Positions 9,452 through 18,757 of a stretch of 64,000 nt of DNA are shown piece by piece. The stretch covers positions 87,653 through 151,652 of the forward strand of contig NZ_FRAQ01000005.1 in assembly GCF_900142385.1 (NCBI RefSeq), read 5' to 3'. Under the pieces are notes generated by a model. The model was not told the DNA's origin, did not search any database, and worked only from the letters and a program-made list of their open reading frames with translations. The translations under genes and the position numbers were made by a program. This DNA is from Marinobacter antarcticus (GTDB lineage Bacteria; Pseudomonadota; Gammaproteobacteria; Pseudomonadales; Oleiphilaceae). Numbering within the stretch: position 1 is the stretch's first letter; the number at the start of each line of letters is the position of its first letter.

Positions 9452-10353
9452 GCAAGTTGAAGTATTTTTTTGTTGCAGGCCTTCTGCGTATCGCAGGTTG
9501 GCTCTCTCTGGCGAGCGCGCAAAGGATTGGCAAGCTTGTGGGTTTGCTTATGTGGAAGATGCCGGCAAAGCCTCGTGAGGTTACCGACATCAACCTCTCC
9601 ATTTGCCTCCCGGAACTATCACAACCCGCACGCGCAGCAATGGCAAAAGAGTCGCTGATGAATACAGGGATGACGATGCTTGAAGTTCCTTTGATGTGGG
9701 AGTGGCCCGTTGAAAAATGCCTTGATCTGGTTCAGGAAACAGAGGGGCTTGAGCTAATTGATGAGGCAATGGCTGACGGCAGTGGGCTGATTCTGCTCGC
9801 GCCGCACCTGGGGAACTGGGAATTGGCAGGATTGTTTTTCTCATCCCGTTACAAAATGGCCGCACTGTACAGCCCGCCTAACATGCCGGAATTCGAGGAC
9901 TACATGATTCGGGTCCGGGGGAGGCTTGGCTCAGAGCTCGTGCGCGGCGACAGACGGGGGCTCGTAAGACTGGCCTCGATTCTCCGGGAAGGAGGCGTTG
10001 CCGGTATCCTTCCTGATCAGTCCCCGCGCGGCAAAGGCAATGCTTTTGCTCCGTTTTTTGGCATGGAGGTCAAGACCATGACTCTTGTGTCGAAGCTCAT
10101 GCAGCGCACTGGCGCCAAGGCTCTGATTACTTATGCCGAGCGGCTGGAGAACGCTCAAGGTTTTCGGATTGTAGTACGCCAAACCGAGCCGGGCCTGGAT
10201 AACAAGGATGCCGTGGCAGCAACAACAGCACTGAACCACACTATCGAACAGTGTATTCGGAGCATTCCCGGGCAGTACCAATGGGAGTACAAACGCATGC
10301 GGCACCGGCCAGCAGGCGAAATCAATCCCTACAACCCGGGCCGGGTATGCTGA
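9448..10353 (+). CDS. Second LpxL/HtrB-type acyltransferase
   Basis: The 301-residue membrane-anchored acyltransferase belongs to the lipid A late-acyltransferase family. The catalytic motif is HX4E (His120 and Glu125 in APHLGNWE), and [13 protein letters not shown] near residue 210 matches the family's second block. The N-terminus has one hydrophobic helix. It overlaps manC by 4 bp and is followed 25 bp later by the ligase-GT2 fusion, an unusual place for a lipid A enzyme. It may be a second lipid A acyltransferase (LpxM-like role) or may acylate another lipid-linked glycan; sequence alone does not decide. Confidence 0.82.
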   Translation: MSKLKYFFVAGLLRIAGWLSLASAQRIGKLVGLLMWKMPAKPREVTDINLSICLPELSQPARAAMAKESLMNTGMTMLEVPLMWEWPVEKCLDLVQETEGLELIDEAMADGSGLILLAPHLGNWELAGLFFSSRYKMAALYSPPNMPEFEDYMIRVRGRLGSELVRGDRRGLVRLASILREGGVAGILPDQSPRGKGNAFAPFFGMEVKTMTLVSKLMQRTGAKALITYAERLENAQGFRIVVRQTEPGLDNKDAVAATTALNHTIEQCIRSIPGQYQWEYKRMRHRPAGEINPYNPGRVC

Positions 10354-10378
10354 CGGTTTACCTCGCGGACACTCCAAC

Positions 10379-12406
10379 ATGACCAATCAAATCAAAAAGC
10401 CTATTCACCTGCTTTTTGTACTCGGTGTCGGGGGTGCGCTTCTATCGTCCAGCATCCTGGCAGGCGCAACCCTGTTACTTGCCATTACGGGCTTTGCGAT
10501 CAGCTATCGCAAAGCCCTGTATCAGGCAGGGTGGGACAAGCCTAAAGAGTTACGTTTACTGCATTTCGCTTTCTGGTTTTTCGTACTCGTGAGCGCTTAT
10601 TCGTGGGCACTTGAAGGTTTCAGTTATGAGGGCGGAAAAACTCTCGGCACTCATGCCCGCTTTATCCTGTTCTGGCCCCTGATTATTGCTTTCAGTTATG
10701 CCCGACTGGGAGCGAACACCGTATTTGCCGGGGCCGGGCTGATGGCTGCATCCATTCTCGGTTTGTTTGGTTCAGCGCTGATCGCAAACCACGGCTCTTT
10801 AGACTTACTTCTTAGCAGCCGCTTCGGCGGCGGCATAAACCCGATCAGCTTTGGAAATATCGCGTTACTAAGCAGCTTTCTCACCCTGACAGGCGGACTG
10901 TTTTTCTACCGCAGCAAGCGGTTCCCTATTGCCCTTCTCTTTATCGCTATGGGAGCCGGAGCTGCAGCGATTGCCATGTTATCGCAAACCCGGAGCGACC
11001 TGATTGCCCTGCCATTTCTTCTGCTCCTTCTGGTTCCACTGCTCAGCAGAAACCTGCGTATCGTCAGCTTGGTCGCAATTCCTGTTGTGCTAATGACCGC
11101 CATCGCAACCAACGAACGTATGTCTCAGTCATTCGAAGGGTTTCTGCAAAATGACACCCTGGATTCCGGCATCACGATCCGAATGGAAGTGTGGGGACTA
11201 GCTTGGCACATGTTCGCAGAAAATCCCTGGACAGGGGTCGGGCTGGGCGGATATACGCGCGAAATCGAAGCCTCAGTCGCATCCGGAGAGTCTTCTGCCG
11301 TGCTGATCGATTGCTGTACCGGCCACGCCCATAATGATTTACTCAATGTTGCGGCCACCAGCGGCATTCCCGGCATTCTGGGTTGGACCTTTCTGATTTT
11401 CTTACCTTTGGCGATTTTTGCACGACACCTGTTCAGCACGCACGTTGCTACGGCGCACCTCGCAGCGTCAGGCTCAATGATCAGCGTCGGCTACCTACTC
11501 TTCGGGCTGACCGAAGCTACCTTTAACCGAACGTTGTTCCTGACTTTCTATCTGCTGTCTGTTGCCGGTATTGCCGCTGCACTGCTCAATGAGCTAAGCG
11601 CCTCTTACGTGCGGCAACGGACAAAAACAGTATCAGCCACCATCATCACCATGAATGAGGAAGATCACATTGCCGACTGCCTGAAGTCAGCCAGACTGGT
11701 TGCAGACGAGATTATCGTTCTTGATAGCGGAAGCACAGACAGAACCGTTGAGATTGCGAAGCAGTATGCGGACATCGTTGAAGTTACTGACTGGCCAGGC
11801 TTTGGCGTCCAGAAACAGAGAGCTCTGGAAAAAGCCACTGGCGACTGGGTGCTGTCACTGGATGCCGATGAACGCATCACGCCTGAACTGGGCCGTGAAA
11901 TCAATCACCGGCTCGCGGCTCCCGACGCAGATGCTTACAAGCTCCCATGGGCCGTCACCATCTATGGCACCCGTCTGGATTTTGGGCGCAGTGGCCGGGC
12001 TCCATTGCGCCTTTTCCGCCGGGAGGGCGTTCGTTTTTCCGACGCCCTGGTTCACGAGCGCATCCTGATCCCCGAAGGCCGGAAAACCCGAACCCTGCGC
12101 GGCCGCCTGACCCACTATACTCACCGGGACTTTGGCCACTCATTGGAGAAAAGTGCCAAATACGCGTGGCTGGGGTCTTTGGAAAAACACAGGAAAGGCA
12201 AGAAAACGCGCACTATGATCTACCCTACCCTCAGGGGTTTAATGACCTTTGTGCAGGTTTATTTTATCCGGTTCGGCTTTCTTGACGGTGCAGTAGGGTA
12301 TCTGACAGCCGTGACCTACGCTCAAGTGACCTTTAACAAGTACGCGGGCCTATGGACACTGAGCCCAAAACGAGAAAATCACCCGTCAGTCGAAGAAAGA
12401 AAGTAG
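10379..12406 (+). CDS. Fusion: O-antigen-ligase-like membrane domain + GT2 glycosyltransferase
   Basis: The product is a single 675-residue frame. Residues about 1-400 form a polytopic membrane protein of the Wzy_C/WaaL type, with many hydrophobic helices, a long periplasmic loop and the conserved GHAHNDLLNVAATSGIPG near residue 315. From about residue 414 a cytosolic GT2 domain begins (VSATIITMNEED, then DSGSTDRT and SLDADER near residue 495), closest in pattern to the KdtX/WaaE-like gene at 7102. Ligases normally act alone in the periplasm, so the fusion joins a cytoplasmic sugar transfer to a periplasmic polymer or ligase step. There is no stop or frameshift between the halves. Its last 21 bp overlap the 3' end of convergent wecE. 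Domain assignments are strong; the combined function is unknown. Confidence 0.85.
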   Translation: MTNQIKKPIHLLFVLGVGGALLSSSILAGATLLLAITGFAISYRKALYQAGWDKPKELRLLHFAFWFFVLVSAYSWALEGFSYEGGKTLGTHARFILFWPLIIAFSYARLGANTVFAGAGLMAASILGLFGSALIANHGSLDLLLSSRFGGGINPISFGNIALLSSFLTLTGGLFFYRSKRFPIALLFIAMGAGAAAIAMLSQTRSDLIALPFLLLLLVPLLSRNLRIVSLVAIPVVLMTAIATNERMSQSFEGFLQNDTLDSGITIRMEVWGLAWHMFAENPWTGVGLGGYTREIEASVASGESSAVLIDCCTGHAHNDLLNVAATSGIPGILGWTFLIFLPLAIFARHLFSTHVATAHLAASGSMISVGYLLFGLTEATFNRTLFLTFYLLSVAGIAAALLNELSASYVRQRTKTVSATIITMNEEDHIADCLKSARLVADEIIVLDSGSTDRTVEIAKQYADIVEVTDWPGFGVQKQRALEKATGDWVLSLDADERITPELGREINHRLAAPDADAYKLPWAVTIYGTRLDFGRSGRAPLRLFRREGVRFSDALVHERILIPEGRKTRTLRGRLTHYTHRDFGHSLEKSAKYAWLGSLEKHRKGKKTRTMIYPTLRGLMTFVQVYFIRFGFLDGAVGYLTAVTYAQVTFNKYAGLWTLSPKRENHPSVEERK

Positions 12407-13516
12407 CGACTGAATGACGCGCTCCTGCTCTTCCTCTGGCATGCCGTACCAGATCGGCAAGCGCACCAGACGCTCGCTCTCCCTGATGGTATAGCGCTCC
12501 TCGCCGTGGAATCGCCCCACTGTCTGGCCAAACGGCGAGGAGTGCAGCGGTACATAGTGAAATACAGCCATAACACCGGCTTGTTTGAGGTGATCAATCA
12601 GAGCGGTGCGCTCTTCAAGATCCCGGACTTTCAGATAATACATGTGGGCATTGTGCGCAGTCGCCTCCGGCAGTATAGGCCCGTCAACGGTGCCGCTTGC
12701 AATCAGAGACTTGAAAGCCTGGTGATACCGCGCCCAGATAGCCAGGCGATTATCACGAATCTGCTCGGCGCAGTTTAACTGGCCCCAGAGATAGGCAGCC
12801 TGAAGCTCGGAAGGGAGATAGCTGCTACCCATTCCAACCCAGCTGTACTTGTCGACCATGCCGCGGAAAAACTGACTGCGGTTGGTACCCTTTTCCCGAA
12901 TGATTTCAGCCCGCTTTACAAAGCTTGCATCGTTGATGCTAAGCAATCCGCCCTCACCGCCGCTGGTATAGTTTTTCGTCTCGTGAAAGCTGAACGTACC
13001 CATGTGCCCGATGGCACCCAAAGGACGGCCATGGTATTCGGCCATCATGCCCTGGGCGGCGTCTTCGATCACATAAAGCCCATGACGATTGGCCAGCTCC
13101 ATAATAACGTCCATGTCGCATCCGACGCCCGCGTAATGCACCGGAACAATGGCTCGAGTCTTTTCGGTAATCGCCGGCTCTATCAGAGTTTCATCGATAT
13201 TCATGGTGTCCGGACGGACGTCCACGAACACAATGCGCGCGCCACGAAGTACAAAAGCATTAGCGGTGCTGACAAAGGTGTAGCTAGGCATGATGATTTC
13301 ATCGCCGGGCTTCACATCGATCAATAGCGCCGCCATTTCGAGCGCGTGGGTACAGGAGGGGGTCATAAAGGCCCGCTCACAACCCAATTGACGTTCGAAC
13401 CACCGTTGACAACGCTCAGTGAATGGGCCGTCACCAGAAAGCTTCCCCTGACCCAACGCTTCTTCAATATAGGGCAACTCGTTTCCCGTCACGGGGGGGC
13501 GATTAAATGGGATCAC
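12386..13516 (-). CDS. wecE: dTDP-4-amino-4,6-dideoxygalactose transaminase
   Basis: WecE (RffA) is a PLP aminotransferase that turns dTDP-4-keto-6-deoxyglucose into dTDP-4-amino-4,6-dideoxygalactose (Fuc4N). The 376-residue protein follows E. coli RffA closely: MIPFN start, IVFVDVRPDTMNIDETLIE near residue 96, and FHETKNYTSGGEGG with PLP lysine 181. The start is GTG, overlapping the stop of the acetyltransferase gene (GTGA), with AGGA 9 bp upstream. Its substrate is made by RmlA and RmlB in the same operon. The 3' end overlaps the convergent fusion gene by 21 bp. Confidence 0.93.
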   Translation of the reverse strand: MIPFNRPPVTGNELPYIEEALGQGKLSGDGPFTERCQRWFERQLGCERAFMTPSCTHALEMAALLIDVKPGDEIIMPSYTFVSTANAFVLRGARIVFVDVRPDTMNIDETLIEPAITEKTRAIVPVHYAGVGCDMDVIMELANRHGLYVIEDAAQGMMAEYHGRPLGAIGHMGTFSFHETKNYTSGGEGGLLSINDASFVKRAEIIREKGTNRSQFFRGMVDKYSWVGMGSSYLPSELQAAYLWGQLNCAEQIRDNRLAIWARYHQAFKSLIASGTVDGPILPEATAHNAHMYYLKVRDLEERTALIDHLKQAGVMAVFHYVPLHSSPFGQTVGRFHGEERYTIRESERLVRLPIWYGMPEEEQERVIQSLLSFFD

Positions 13517-14076
13517 GCGTCTTTTTCCTGCAGGAATCTGCTTTCAAGTTCGTTCAGATCTTTCTTTCTCGCCTTCAGCCAACGGGCCGGGTTTCCAACG
13601 TACATCGCCCAAGGTTCAGTGCTCTTTGTAACCAGAGCCATAGCTCCTATTGCGCAGCCTTCGGCCACCGTCACGCCGGGAAATATAACCGCGTTAGTTC
13701 CGACGATGACTTGCCGCTCCAGCAAAACAGACGCAAAACGCTCGCGCTTGTATTTTGATGGAACAAGAGGGCCAATCATCGTCTCCCCTGAATAGTCGTC
13801 GGACTGGGCAAAAATTTTTACGCCATATGCCAGACCACTAAAATCTTTAAGCTCCACACCCGGCTCTCCGCCGGCAATCAGGCACATGGGCGCCACGTGA
13901 CAATAACAGCCAAGGACAACCTTGCCTGACAAAACACAAAAATCATCAACCCGGGAGAAGTCACCTATTTCCATCAGCTCCGCGTTATATATGCTGGCCT
14001 TGTCGCTGATTTTGACACCCTGACCCAGACTCTTGAAGTTCAGTTCTTCGAGCGCGCTTTCAGAAAGATAACCCAT
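13513..14076 (-). CDS. Hexapeptide-repeat (LbH) acetyltransferase, probable Fuc4N N-acetylation
   Basis: The 187-residue protein has left-handed beta-helix hexapeptide repeats (IGDFSRVDDFCVLSG, VIVGTNAVIFPGVTVAEGCAIGAMALV) and the VGNPAR ending of sugar O/N-acetyltransferases. It sits between wecF and wecE, where enterobacteria carry the GNAT-type wecD, so the likely job is acetylation of dTDP-Fuc4N to dTDP-Fuc4NAc. That role is inference from context and by analogy with other hexapeptide acetyltransferases of nucleotide-aminosugar pathways. The ATG at 14076 follows AAGGGG by 6 bp; a GTG one codon earlier is possible. Confidence 0.78.
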   Translation of the reverse strand: MGYLSESALEELNFKSLGQGVKISDKASIYNAELMEIGDFSRVDDFCVLSGKVVLGCYCHVAPMCLIAGGEPGVELKDFSGLAYGVKIFAQSDDYSGETMIGPLVPSKYKRERFASVLLERQVIVGTNAVIFPGVTVAEGCAIGAMALVTKSTEPWAMYVGNPARWLKARKKDLNELESRFLQEKDA

Positions 14077-14079
14077 CAC

Positions 14080-15132
14080 TCACCCCTTAAAAAGATCATC
14101 AAGTTGGGCAATCAAGTTGGGCTTTGAAAAAACCTGCCGCACCCGTCGTACATTGCCTTCCTTCGAAAGCTCCGGAATCGGAGACAAATCGATATTTTCG
14201 ACATCAAACCACTCAATTTCCAACGAATCCAGCAGGCTGGTGGTTGATATACCACGCCGCAAGTACACTTTTTTTCCCATACCGAGAAGCGATATCAGAT
14301 TGCCGAGCCCCTGCTGACGCTTGTGGTTGAAAATGGCAATATCAATCGTTGCAAGAAACTCCTGATACTGAGCTAAGGGCAAAAAATCAATGAGAGGTAC
14401 AAAGCGGTCGCCAAACAGTTTTTTGCCTTCGCTAATAACCCGGAGGGCATGCTGCTGATTGCCGTAAGAAAGTGGCACAAGTACGCGAAAATTATCGGCC
14501 GAAAGACTCGCCAGTTTTTCAAAAACCTCAAGATGGTTATTACTGGGATCGGCAGAATTGCCCACCTGGATTTCAACAAAATCGGTGGTTCTTTCACCGA
14601 CACCGGGATCCGAAAACAAATTAGAGGTATACATCAAGCAGCTATGGACCTGACCACCTGCACCATACCACTCCCTGGCAAGCTCAATATCACCCGGAAC
14701 ATAAGTTACCAGATGTCCGAGGTGCCTTATAACAAACCGTCTGGAAAAATCCTTCAACCCTGGTTTCGAGCCCGCCTCTCTCTTGCCGTAAAGATCATTC
14801 CCCCAGATAACCCAGTACGTTTTTTTCAGCAACCAAGGCATGAAAAACAGCATTTTAATCACGGCACGTGTGAACAGCCCATGGAGAATGATTCGATCCG
14901 CGCGATGCATCTGAACAATCAATCGGACTTTTGCTGCTGTTTTCCCGGCAAAACCCTTCTCAACGCGATGTACACTGGAGCGCCCCTCACTGCTGAACTT
15001 CTTGTGGTCACCGAAAATGACGAATTCATGCAGGGCCGGATCGAAATTGGCCTGCACCAAATCAATAAACGGCGGAATGAACTTCTCCGCCCGACAAATA
15101 TGCAGAACCTTTGGCTCACTCACCGGAAGCAT
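14080..15132 (-). CDS. wecF: TDP-Fuc4NAc transferase (GT56, WecF/RffT)
   Basis: WecF transfers 4-acetamido-4,6-dideoxy-D-galactose from its dTDP form to the lipid-linked disaccharide of enterobacterial common antigen. The 350-residue protein shows [17 protein letters not shown] near the start, WVIWGNDLY near residue 110, [11 protein letters not shown] near residue 190 and [14 protein letters not shown] near residue 270, all characteristic of GT56. The ATG at 15132 lies inside the end of rmlA (17-bp overlap); a GTG one codon earlier is possible. No wecA, wecB, wecC or wecG is in the window, so the acceptor may differ from that of classical ECA. Confidence 0.88.
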   Translation of the reverse strand: MLPVSEPKVLHICRAEKFIPPFIDLVQANFDPALHEFVIFGDHKKFSSEGRSSVHRVEKGFAGKTAAKVRLIVQMHRADRIILHGLFTRAVIKMLFFMPWLLKKTYWVIWGNDLYGKREAGSKPGLKDFSRRFVIRHLGHLVTYVPGDIELAREWYGAGGQVHSCLMYTSNLFSDPGVGERTTDFVEIQVGNSADPSNNHLEVFEKLASLSADNFRVLVPLSYGNQQHALRVISEGKKLFGDRFVPLIDFLPLAQYQEFLATIDIAIFNHKRQQGLGNLISLLGMGKKVYLRRGISTTSLLDSLEIEWFDVENIDLSPIPELSKEGNVRRVRQVFSKPNLIAQLDDLFKG

Positions 15133-16027
15133 CACTCATGTCTGAAATGTCAGATTCGTTGACCAGTTCCCGTATATACGTCCCGTACCCGCTTTTCGCG
15201 TAAAATGCTGCAGCACTGAGCATGCCGGCGTTATCCAACCAGCCATTGCGCCAGGCAATCTCCTCAAGACAGGCAATCTTGAACCCCTGGCGTTTTTCAA
15301 TGGTTTCAACAAATTGTGCCGCTTCCAGAAGCGTCCCATGAGTGCCGGTATCGAGCCACGCGAATCCGCGCCCAAGGAGTTGAACGCTCAGTGAGGCATC
15401 GTCAAGGTAGGCATTATTGATGGCCGTTATTTCAAGTTCGCCGCGAGCGGACGGCGCTACTTTTTTGGCAAACTCAACAACCCGGTTGTCGTAAAAATAG
15501 AGCCCCGTCACCGCAAAATTTGATTTCGGGCGTGTGGGCTTTTCCTCCAACGAGACCGCCTGCATTTCACTGTTGAACTCTATGACCCCGAAATCCTGTG
15601 GTGTCTTGACCTGATATCCAAAAATCATTGCCCCACTTTTCTGCTGAATCTGGCGCACGGCATTCCTTAGCATAGGCGTAAAACCTTGCCCGTAAAAAAT
15701 GTTATCACCAAGAACCAGGCAGACATCTGAGGCACCGATAAATTCCTCCCCAATCAGAAATGCCTGGGCAAGACCGTCGGGGCTTCTTTGGATTTCGTAG
15801 CTCAGACGGATACCCAACCGGCTGCCATCTCCCAGTAAACGTTTGAAAGCCGACGCATCATCGGGCGTCGTAATGATCAGAATGTCGCTGATACCCGCCA
15901 GCATCAAAACCGAAAGCGGGTAATAGATCATAGGCTTGTCATAAATCGGCAGGAGCTGTTTGGACACACCCATGGTTATTGGAAACAAACGAGACCCGGT
16001 CCCACCTGCAAGAACAATTCCCTTCAT
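15116..16027 (-). CDS. rmlA: Glucose-1-phosphate thymidylyltransferase
   Basis: RmlA (RfbA) couples dTTP and glucose-1-phosphate to dTDP-glucose. The 303-residue protein begins [18 protein letters not shown], the nucleotide-binding signature, and has [17 protein letters not shown] and [12 protein letters not shown] as in the family. It lies 22 bp after rmlB and overlaps wecF. The operon lacks rmlC and rmlD, so the dTDP sugar made here is directed to Fuc4N by WecE rather than to rhamnose, at least by genes in this window. Confidence 0.95.
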   Translation of the reverse strand: MKGIVLAGGTGSRLFPITMGVSKQLLPIYDKPMIYYPLSVLMLAGISDILIITTPDDASAFKRLLGDGSRLGIRLSYEIQRSPDGLAQAFLIGEEFIGASDVCLVLGDNIFYGQGFTPMLRNAVRQIQQKSGAMIFGYQVKTPQDFGVIEFNSEMQAVSLEEKPTRPKSNFAVTGLYFYDNRVVEFAKKVAPSARGELEITAINNAYLDDASLSVQLLGRGFAWLDTGTHGTLLEAAQFVETIEKRQGFKIACLEEIAWRNGWLDNAGMLSAAAFYAKSGYGTYIRELVNESDISDMSDASGE

Positions 16028-16049
16028 AATCGCTCAACTTTGCTGACTG

Positions 16050-17096
16050 TCAGTATGTATTGCCGGATTTTTCAAGAATTCGATGGCACCAGTCAAGATT
16101 ATCCAGATACCAGCTCACCGTTTTACACATACCGGAATCAAAGGTTTCATTTGGCTGCCAGTGCAACTCTTCGCTGATTTTCCCGATATCAACTGCATAG
16201 CGGCGATCGTGGCCCGGCCGATCGGTTACATGAGAAATCAGTTCCTTGAAAGAAGACAGGCCCGCGGGCTTGTTTGCAACCAAGTCATCAAGGCACCTGC
16301 ACAAGCAGTGAACTACCTCAAGATTGGTTTTCTCGCTCTGCCCACCGATGTTATAGGTTTCACCCAATTTGCCATTTTTCAATACTGTGCAGAGCGCCTC
16401 GGCATGGTCCTCGACAAAAAGCCAGTCGCGAACCTGGAGGCCATCGCCGTATACAGGCAAAGGCTTGCCATCCAACGCGTTAAGGATCATCAACGGAATC
16501 AGCTTTTCCGGAAACTGATAGGGGCCATAATTGTTCGAGCAATTACTGACAACAACAGGCAAACCATAAGTCCGAAACCAGGCCCGAACCAGATGGTCAG
16601 AACTGGCTTTGCTGGCCGAGTAGGGAGAGCTGGGCGCATATCGTGTGGTTTCAGTAAAAAGCTTATCAGTAGCATCAAGATCCCCGTATACCTCATCCGT
16701 GCTGATGTGGTGAAAACGGAATAGTTTTCGCTTCTGCTCAGGCTGTGCCAGCCAATACTGCCGTGCAACCTCAAGTAGCGTGTAGGTACCAACGATGTTG
16801 GTTTGAATAAACGCGGCAGGCCCGTCTATCGAACGATCAACATGACTCTCAGCAGCCAGATGCATCACTGCGTCTGGCTGCTGAGCCTCAAAAACTGCCT
16901 GCAGGGCGGGCTGGTCACAGATATCGACCTGCTCAAACCAATAACGATCGCTGGTAGATGCTTTACCCAGTGACTCCAGGTTGCCAGCGTAGGTCAGCAT
17001 ATCGACATTCACGACCTTGGCACTGGTCTGTGCAATCAGGTACCGAATGACTGCCGAGCCAATAAAGCCTGCACCCCCGGTTACCAGAATTTTCAT
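16050..17096 (-). CDS. rmlB: dTDP-glucose 4,6-dehydratase
   Basis: RmlB (RfbB) is an extended short-chain dehydrogenase that makes dTDP-4-keto-6-deoxyglucose, the substrate of WecE. The 348-residue protein has the NAD-binding GGAGFIGS at residue 7, [15 protein letters not shown] near residue 80, the STDEVYGDL block and the catalytic YSASKASSD near residue 160. Its ATG overlaps the stop of the upstream GT52-like remnant by 4 bp (ATGA), a coupling that was probably set up when that gene was intact. Confidence 0.95.
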   Translation of the reverse strand: MKILVTGGAGFIGSAVIRYLIAQTSAKVVNVDMLTYAGNLESLGKASTSDRYWFEQVDICDQPALQAVFEAQQPDAVMHLAAESHVDRSIDGPAAFIQTNIVGTYTLLEVARQYWLAQPEQKRKLFRFHHISTDEVYGDLDATDKLFTETTRYAPSSPYSASKASSDHLVRAWFRTYGLPVVVSNCSNNYGPYQFPEKLIPLMILNALDGKPLPVYGDGLQVRDWLFVEDHAEALCTVLKNGKLGETYNIGGQSEKTNLEVVHCLCRCLDDLVANKPAGLSSFKELISHVTDRPGHDRRYAVDIGKISEELHWQPNETFDSGMCKTVSWYLDNLDWCHRILEKSGNTY

Positions 17097-17633
17097 ACCA
17101 CACCCCTATCAGACTCAAACGCAACTGTCTCCGCACCGGCGTGATCCAGCACTTGCCAAAGCTCTTCGGGGTGGTAAACGGCATCAGAAACACCCTCGTC
17201 ACTAATACGGTATACGGAAAGTTCCGGGCAAAGTGTTTTCAGGGTAAACAGTGCGGTGGACGTAAAACCATAAAAGGCTTCGAGCCGGTCATCGGCCAAT
17301 GCCATCGCAATTTCGATGGGCAGGGAATTTGATTGGATGCTCACAGGAATGCCTTCGAAATAGGGCGACAACAACTCCACTCTCTGTTTTCTGTGCATAA
17401 AATAAATAAGCTCTGAGCCAGGATGACGATCCTGCAAGTACAGAAGATGCGCCCTGAGGCGAGTCAGAAGCGCCTGTTTTCCATGGTTCTGCCCCAGATA
17501 ACCGACCCCCTTGCCTACTGAGCGGTCAACTTTATCCTGCTTCAGGCCAAACAGGTCACGGAACACCGGAAACCGAGGCGCAGCTTATTAGCTGAAACGG
17601 GGTGCTGGCCAAAAATATATCAGGATTGGTCAT
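17093..17633 (-). pseudogene. GT52/sialyltransferase-like gene with internal deletion and frameshift
   Basis: Two pieces of one gene remain. The N-terminal piece starts at ATG 17633 and reads MTNPDIFLASTPFQLISC, the usual opening of GT52-type enzymes, then hits a stop at 17556. In a different frame, from 17584 down to 17093, about 163 codons read as the C-terminal part of such a protein (GYLGQNHGK, LIYFMHRKQRVELL, FYGFTSTALFTLK). In-frame TAATAA just upstream at 17585-17590 and the lack of a ribosome site show that this part has no start of its own. The middle of the enzyme is missing, so an internal deletion plus frameshift is the simplest reading. The family call is from pattern memory; the broken state is seen directly. 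Confidence 0.7.
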
Positions 17634-17689
17634 GAATAATCACTTGCAGCCGGACTGGCTTCCGTTATCGACATTGAAAGCATCATTGG

Positions 17690-18757
17690 CTAATAAGTCG
17701 TTTTAGCCAACTCCTTGCGAAGACGACGCCTGACCTTCAGTTTCCTCAGCAGGTTCAGCGGCTTGGATTTTAAAGTTTGCTTTTTTACCGTCAAAAACTG
17801 ATCAACCGCATCCAGAACCCTCTCACTTGAGCGCCCATCGAAAAACACATGAAGATCACGACACAGGTGTTTTTGTGCTTCGAGAAGCCCTTGGGGGCGC
17901 TGGACGGCCTGCATCAGCCCATCCTCCAGTTGCTCAACTGTTTGAATATCAATAAGATACGGGCCCGGCATTTTTGTACGGAAGGTAACCACAGGTCTCT
18001 GGAGGAACATGAATTCAAACATAATCGACGAGGTATCACACAGCATAAGATCAGCTTCAGACAAAAGCGGCATCAAATCCTCATCACTTTCAACAAACCT
18101 CAGGTTGGCGCCCTGCATTGACCGATACCGTTCGACGGTGCTTTCGTCCATTTTCGGGTGAAGCGTCACGATAAACTGCCATTTCCCGCTCTGCGAAAGC
18201 TCCTCGATTTTATCCGCCAGTTGAGGTGCACAGGTGACTGAACGGCTGAATGTTGAGGCGAAAAACACCGTTGGTGGCTCACTCTCTCCGCGGATGCGTT
18301 CGCCACAACTCGCATCTCTGAGCAATGGATCGAGTTTGGGCCAGCCGGTTTTGGCCACGGCAAAATGCCCTAACTCTTGCGCCAGGGCCTGAAACTTTTC
18401 GGTATCCTTTTCGGCGTGGGTGCAGTAAAGATCAAACCAGCCCCGAATTCGGTAATGGTCGCTTTCGTCCTCGCTTTTATGGCCCCGTTTATTTCTCGCC
18501 ATACCATGGAAAACCTCTACTTTTATTCCCGGAAAAAAGTAGGGCACCCAATCACCTGGCACAAACGTCGCCTCAGCTCCGTAGGCTTCAACCTCTTTTA
18601 CTGTCTTCAGTCTCTTCTCATCCGGCTTCAGGGGAGCCGCTGAGCACCCGGCCACAAACCAGGCAACCTCGTCGCCCCGGCGGCGGATTTCGGTCTGCAG
18701 CGGACGCAGTATTGAATAAGAGTAAGGTTGATTAACAAAAAAGAGGTAACGCCGCAT
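17690..18757 (-). CDS. CDP-glycerol glycerophosphotransferase-like (TagB/TagF family)
   Basis: The 355-residue protein fits the CDP-glycerol:polyglycerophosphate transferase family. Seen blocks are VEVFHGMARNKRGH near residue 80 (the conserved H-G of the family), VFFASTFSRSV near residue 168, FIVTLHPKMDE near residue 200, and ADLMLCDTSSIMFEFMFLQRPVVTF near residue 240. In Gram-negative bacteria such enzymes are thought to add phosphoglycerol or related groups to surface glycans. The start abuts the stop of the upstream GT4. No gene for CDP-glycerol synthesis is in the window, so the donor is uncertain. Confidence 0.8.
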   Translation of the reverse strand: MRRYLFFVNQPYSYSILRPLQTEIRRRGDEVAWFVAGCSAAPLKPDEKRLKTVKEVEAYGAEATFVPGDWVPYFFPGIKVEVFHGMARNKRGHKSEDESDHYRIRGWFDLYCTHAEKDTEKFQALAQELGHFAVAKTGWPKLDPLLRDASCGERIRGESEPPTVFFASTFSRSVTCAPQLADKIEELSQSGKWQFIVTLHPKMDESTVERYRSMQGANLRFVESDEDLMPLLSEADLMLCDTSSIMFEFMFLQRPVVTFRTKMPGPYLIDIQTVEQLEDGLMQAVQRPQGLLEAQKHLCRDLHVFFDGRSSERVLDAVDQFLTVKKQTLKSKPLNLLRKLKVRRRLRKELAKTTY

